Source: CAZJYI01 sp964550025 (GTDB taxonomy: Bacteria; Verrucomicrobiota; Kiritimatiellia; UBA8416; CAYOBW01). From it: DNA of 46,373 nt. The translations under genes were made by a program, and so were the position numbers. The stretch lies in NCBI GenBank assembly GCA_964550025.1, contig CAZJYI010000088.1, positions 1 through 46,373 of the forward strand, read 5' to 3'. How positions within the stretch are numbered: position 1 is the stretch's first letter; each line of letters begins with the position of its first letter. The notes beneath the pieces are model-generated. The model was not told where the DNA came from and ran no database searches. It was given only the letters and a program-made list of their open reading frames with translations. Shown here piece by piece: positions 43,679-46,373 of this stretch.

Positions 43679-43728
43679 ACTCTATTAGCCGTTCCACGGC
43701 CCGTCAAGCGTGGATTGGGGCTTTTTTT
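43679..43728 (-). promoter_or_regulatory. nusA-infB-rbfA promoter with upstream A7 tract
   Basis: On the minus strand: A7 tract (43722-43728, flanked CCGAAAAAAAGC), 14 bases, -35 TTGACG (43702-43707), a 17-base spacer and -10 TAGAGT (43679-43684). The A tract is placed where an UP element contacts the RNA polymerase alpha subunit. Transcription would start near 43672, leaving a leader of about 110 bases. Confidence 0.65.
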
Positions 43729-43807
43729 CGGCTCCCATCGTCCGTAGGTCCCATACGACCCATGGGAGGCAAGCGAAGGATGTGTTATCGCCGTGCTGAA
43801 GGGCCGA

Positions 43808-44908
43808 TCAGGATCCCAGGAACACGGCGTCGCCGATTTCGATCGGCATCTGCAGCCAGTTCGTCAAGACGTCGGCCACGCCCACCTTCTCGCCCGCGCG
43901 AATGTGGTTCAGCTTGATCTTGGTAACGAACTCGAAGTCGTCTCCCGAACGACGCTTGATGACGAGTTCCAGGCTGGGAACGCCCTTGGCCGGGTCAGCC
44001 GTCAGCTCGGAGAGGAACTGGTCCGTGAGCTCGATCAACACGAAATTCCAGTCGGAGTTGATCGTGATGACTTTGCCCTTGTAACCCGCGGGCATGCGAA
44101 TCAGGTCCGTCACGGCCGTTGCCGTTCCTCTTGTGCGGCGTTCGATCTCGGCAACAAGACGCTTGATATCGTGCTCCGTGTCCTCGATCTCCTTGTTCTT
44201 CTCCCCGATCTGAGTCTTCTGGTCCTCGATCGTGTCCTGCAGGGAGCGAATCTCGTCCCGGAGCTCGTCGATCTTGTTTTCGAGTCCACGCGTGCGGTCG
44301 TCGAGCTGCGCAATGGTGCGGTCCCGCTGAACGATCGTGTTCAGCGATTCGCGAAGCTCCGTCTTACGCTGGTTCATCTCGGTGATCGTGTGGACTAGCT
44401 CCTCGCGGATGACAACGAGCTGCTTGCGCGTGTCTTTCAGAAGGGCAAGCTGGTCTTCCGACTTGCCCAGGACGTCCTTGAGCACGCCGTCCGTTGTGCC
44501 GGGGCCGGCGGTGATCTTGCGGCCCATCTCATCCTTCACGGCCTTGCCCGACATTTCATCGATCTTGTAATAGGACTTCATGTCGTCCCGGCGCAGATTC
44601 AGGTTGAGCTTGGGTACCTCCTGAACCTCGAGCTGGTGCGAGTAGGTGTCCCAGAAATCGGAACGGCTGGGGCTCTCGATGATCTCCGAGGTGCAGTCAT
44701 CCGTGTCGCGGCTCACGTATTCCGGCTTGACCGGCACGGTGGCCCGGTCGGCCTCCAGCGTCGTGCCGAGCGCGACGATCGTGTTCTCGAGCTTCTGCGC
44801 CCGACCCTTGAGCATCTCGCGCTTCTGGAAGAGAAGAACGTCGAGCGTGACGATGAAGATCATCAGCGGAAACAGAATATAGATAAGGACGCGCAGTGTT
44901 TTGCCCAT
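43808..44908 (-). CDS. Membrane-anchored coiled-coil protein, paralogue B
   Basis: The 366-residue protein has one N-terminal membrane helix (VLIYILFPLMIFIVTLDVLL, residues 7-26), a conserved segment of about 25 residues with SPSRSDFWDTY, and a long coiled coil (about residues 150-265: heptads such as LENKIDELRDEIRSLQDTIE). The C-terminal 90 residues form a small beta domain (GKVITINSDWNFVLIELTDQ ... IKLNHIRAGEKVGVADVL ... IGDAVFL) like those found at the end of envelope coiled-coil proteins of this bacterial group. I do not know its function. It is the second of a tandem pair, 45 bases after its paralogue, and its stop is 80 bases before the nusA promoter. The ATG follows GAGGAA. Confidence 0.8.
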   Translation of the reverse strand: MGKTLRVLIYILFPLMIFIVTLDVLLFQKREMLKGRAQKLENTIVALGTTLEADRATVPVKPEYVSRDTDDCTSEIIESPSRSDFWDTYSHQLEVQEVPKLNLNLRRDDMKSYYKIDEMSGKAVKDEMGRKITAGPGTTDGVLKDVLGKSEDQLALLKDTRKQLVVIREELVHTITEMNQRKTELRESLNTIVQRDRTIAQLDDRTRGLENKIDELRDEIRSLQDTIEDQKTQIGEKNKEIEDTEHDIKRLVAEIERRTRGTATAVTDLIRMPAGYKGKVITINSDWNFVLIELTDQFLSELTADPAKGVPSLELVIKRRSGDDFEFVTKIKLNHIRAGEKVGVADVLTNWLQMPIEIGDAVFLGS

Positions 44909-44953
44909 AATTGGTTCCTCAGTCCGTGTTCGTGTAAATGCCTCTGCCGCTGA

Positions 44954-46051
44954 TTAGAAAAAGACCTCATCGCCCTGGCGAATCGGTTGCTGCTGCCAGT
45001 CCGCCAGCACTTCGGCCACGCCGATGCGCTCTTCTGCGCGGATGTGCATCAACTTGGCCTTGGCGACGAATTGCTGAGCGCCGGCCTGGCCGCGCTTGAT
45101 GATGAGCGTCGGCGTCGGCGTGCGCTGCGTCGGATCGGACATCAGCTCCGACAGGAAGGCGGGCGACAGCTTGATCACGATGAAATTCCAGCTATCGTTG
45201 GCGCGTTGGACCACGCCCTTGCGCCCCCGCGCGAGGCTGCTGCCGCCGCCCTCAACCACAAGGTCCGCCGGCGTGATCTTCTCGAGCTCCTCTTCCAGGC
45301 GCGCGATCTCGTCGCGGTTGCCCTGGATCTCCTCGATCTTCTCCTCGAGCGTCGTCTTCTGTTCCGCGATGGTGTCGTTCAAACCGCTGATATCGTCATT
45401 GAGGCCCTCGATCTGGCCCTCGAGATCGCGGATCACACCCTCCATGCGCGCGATTTCCTCGTCCTTCTGAACAACCGTGTTCTTGGACTCGCGCACTTTG
45501 CCCTTGTTCCTGTTCAAATCCCCGATCGTATCCACCAGCTCGCGCCGAACGCGCAGCAACTGCTGGCGCGTTTCGTTAAGAAGAATGAGTTGGTCTTCCG
45601 CGCGGGCGATCACGTCCTTCACGACGGCGTCCATCGTGCGTTCCCCGGTGGTGATCTTCTGCCCCGTAATCGGGTCCTTCTCGATCTTCCCCGTGATTTC
45701 GTTGCGCAGGTAATACGACTTGAGATCTTCCCGACGCTTTTCGAGGTTGACCGTCGTCACCTCGGGGACCTCCAGCTCATGCGTGTAGGAGTCCCAGAAA
45801 TCCGACCGCTCCGGGGAATCGATCAGGTCGGCCGTGCATTCGTCGATGTCCCGCGCGGCATATTGCGGCTTCGAGTCTACGCTGGCCCGTTCCGCTTCGA
45901 ACGTGGAGGCGATTTCGACCAGCTTCTCCTCGAGAAGGCCCGCCCGTCCTCTCAACTGTTCGCGCTGGCGAAACAACATGTTCGAAAGCGTGAGGGCCGC
46001 AATGCTCCCCGTGAGCAGCAAAACCGCCAGTACTCGCACTAATTTGCCCAT
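44954..46051 (-). CDS. Membrane-anchored coiled-coil protein, paralogue A
   Basis: Same design as its neighbour over 365 residues: a membrane helix (VLAVLLLTGSIAALTLSNML, residues 7-26), the conserved segment SPERSDFWDSY, a coiled coil of about 110 residues (MEGVIRDLEGQIEGLNDDIS, IEEIQGNRDEIARLEEELEK) and a C-terminal beta domain (WNFIVIKLSPAFLSELMSDP, AKLMHIRAEERIGVAEVLAD, QGDEVFF). A Gly/Ser-rich loop (VVEGGGSSLARGRKG) joins coil and beta domain. The protein should face the periplasm. Both members may form a heterodimer or hetero-oligomer; this is inference. The ATG has GAGGA seven bases upstream, and a promoter lies about 60 bases upstream. Confidence 0.8.
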   Translation of the reverse strand: MGKLVRVLAVLLLTGSIAALTLSNMLFRQREQLRGRAGLLEEKLVEIASTFEAERASVDSKPQYAARDIDECTADLIDSPERSDFWDSYTHELEVPEVTTVNLEKRREDLKSYYLRNEITGKIEKDPITGQKITTGERTMDAVVKDVIARAEDQLILLNETRQQLLRVRRELVDTIGDLNRNKGKVRESKNTVVQKDEEIARMEGVIRDLEGQIEGLNDDISGLNDTIAEQKTTLEEKIEEIQGNRDEIARLEEELEKITPADLVVEGGGSSLARGRKGVVQRANDSWNFIVIKLSPAFLSELMSDPTQRTPTPTLIIKRGQAGAQQFVAKAKLMHIRAEERIGVAEVLADWQQQPIRQGDEVFF

Positions 46052-46109
46052 CTCAGTATCCTCAAGTCCGTAGGGTCGTTACAGATTCTCCATACCATGC
46101 GCAACCATG

Positions 46110-46139
46110 ACTATGTGTGAATCGGCGACCAATTGTCAA
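46110..46139 (-). promoter_or_regulatory. Promoter of the coiled-coil pair
   Basis: On the minus strand a perfect -35 TTGACA (46134-46139) is followed by an 18-base spacer and a -10 CATAGT (46110-46115). Transcription would start near 46103, about 50 bases before the ATG. No A7 tract is present here. Confidence 0.55.
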
Positions 46140-46208
46140 ACGAAAGTTCGTCCGGGTGTTGCTGCGTTCTCAGCGGGTGCAAGGATGGCGCGTCCCATGC
46201 CCCGGTTC

Positions 46209-46373
46209 TCCCTTCCCCAATCGTAATCGCACTCCTCCCCCTCACCAATCCCTCCCCGGACCGCCAGGGGACGATCGGGGAGCCAGAGAGTGCGATTAGG
46301 ATCGGGGAGAACTGCCGTTCCCTTCCCCAATCGTAATCGCACTCCTCCCCCTCACCAATCCCTCCCCGGACCG
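46209..46373. repeat. Direct repeat of 55 bases with inverted core, at the window edge
   Basis: The 55 bases at 46209-46263 recur exactly at 46319-46373, so the period is 110. Between them a segment ending GAGTGCGATTAGGATCGG is an imperfect inverse of CGTAATCGCACTC in the repeats, so each copy could fold back. The window ends at the last base of the repeat, which is typical of an assembly break in a longer array. Confidence 0.85.

Overview
The window looks like a piece of a GC-rich chromosome from the Planctomycetes-Verrucomicrobia-Chlamydiae group, most likely Kiritimatiellota. That placement is an inference from content: a sulfatase beside a family 4 glycosidase, large secreted beta-helix proteins opening with a 'DTHYVWTNSPSP' motif, FG-GAP/Calx-beta proteins ending in an 'FYR' tail, and many small intergenic repeats. 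I see no rRNA, tRNA, CRISPR array or insertion sequence.

Left end (1-7143, minus strand): a compact operon led by a DUF4007 protein, then a 1145-residue P-loop ATPase, a PAPS-reductase-like PP-loop enzyme, a DUF262 (DGQQR) protein and the N-lobe of a protein kinase that stops at the edge. A good sigma70-type promoter lies just before the first gene. The set recalls the DNA-sulfur-modification (Dnd/Ssp) and BREX/Pgl defence systems but matches none that I can name; it is the best candidate for an undescribed system. A frameshifted YkgJ-type Cys-cluster protein sits upstream. The region 7385-11573 holds an unknown protein, a membrane glycosyltransferase and an Fe-S aldo/keto reductase.

Centre: 11861-16319 is a three-gene nucleotide-sugar operon: a sugar-kinase/UDP-sugar pyrophosphorylase fusion, a UDP-GlcNAc 2-epimerase and a UDP-sugar dehydrogenase, together suited to making a UDP-uronic acid for surface polysaccharide. 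16328-29010 encodes four large exported proteins: an FG-GAP/Calx-beta protein broken by an in-frame TGA, two tandem beta-helix/PKD paralogues and a divergent beta-helix protein. Three of them share a C-terminal domain. 29222-31463 holds a YdcF-like protein, a lipoprotein and an ABC-2 type permease.

Right end (31650-46051): the widespread nusA-infB-rbfA-truB-ribF-rpsO-pnp gene order is present but split between rbfA and truB by a GH4 glycosidase and a sulfatase. The pnp product carries two S1 domains. The nusA and rpsO promoters share an A7 tract placed at the same distance upstream of the -35. Two tandem membrane-anchored coiled-coil paralogues stand where rimP would be expected. The window ends inside a repeat, so the right edge may be an assembly break.
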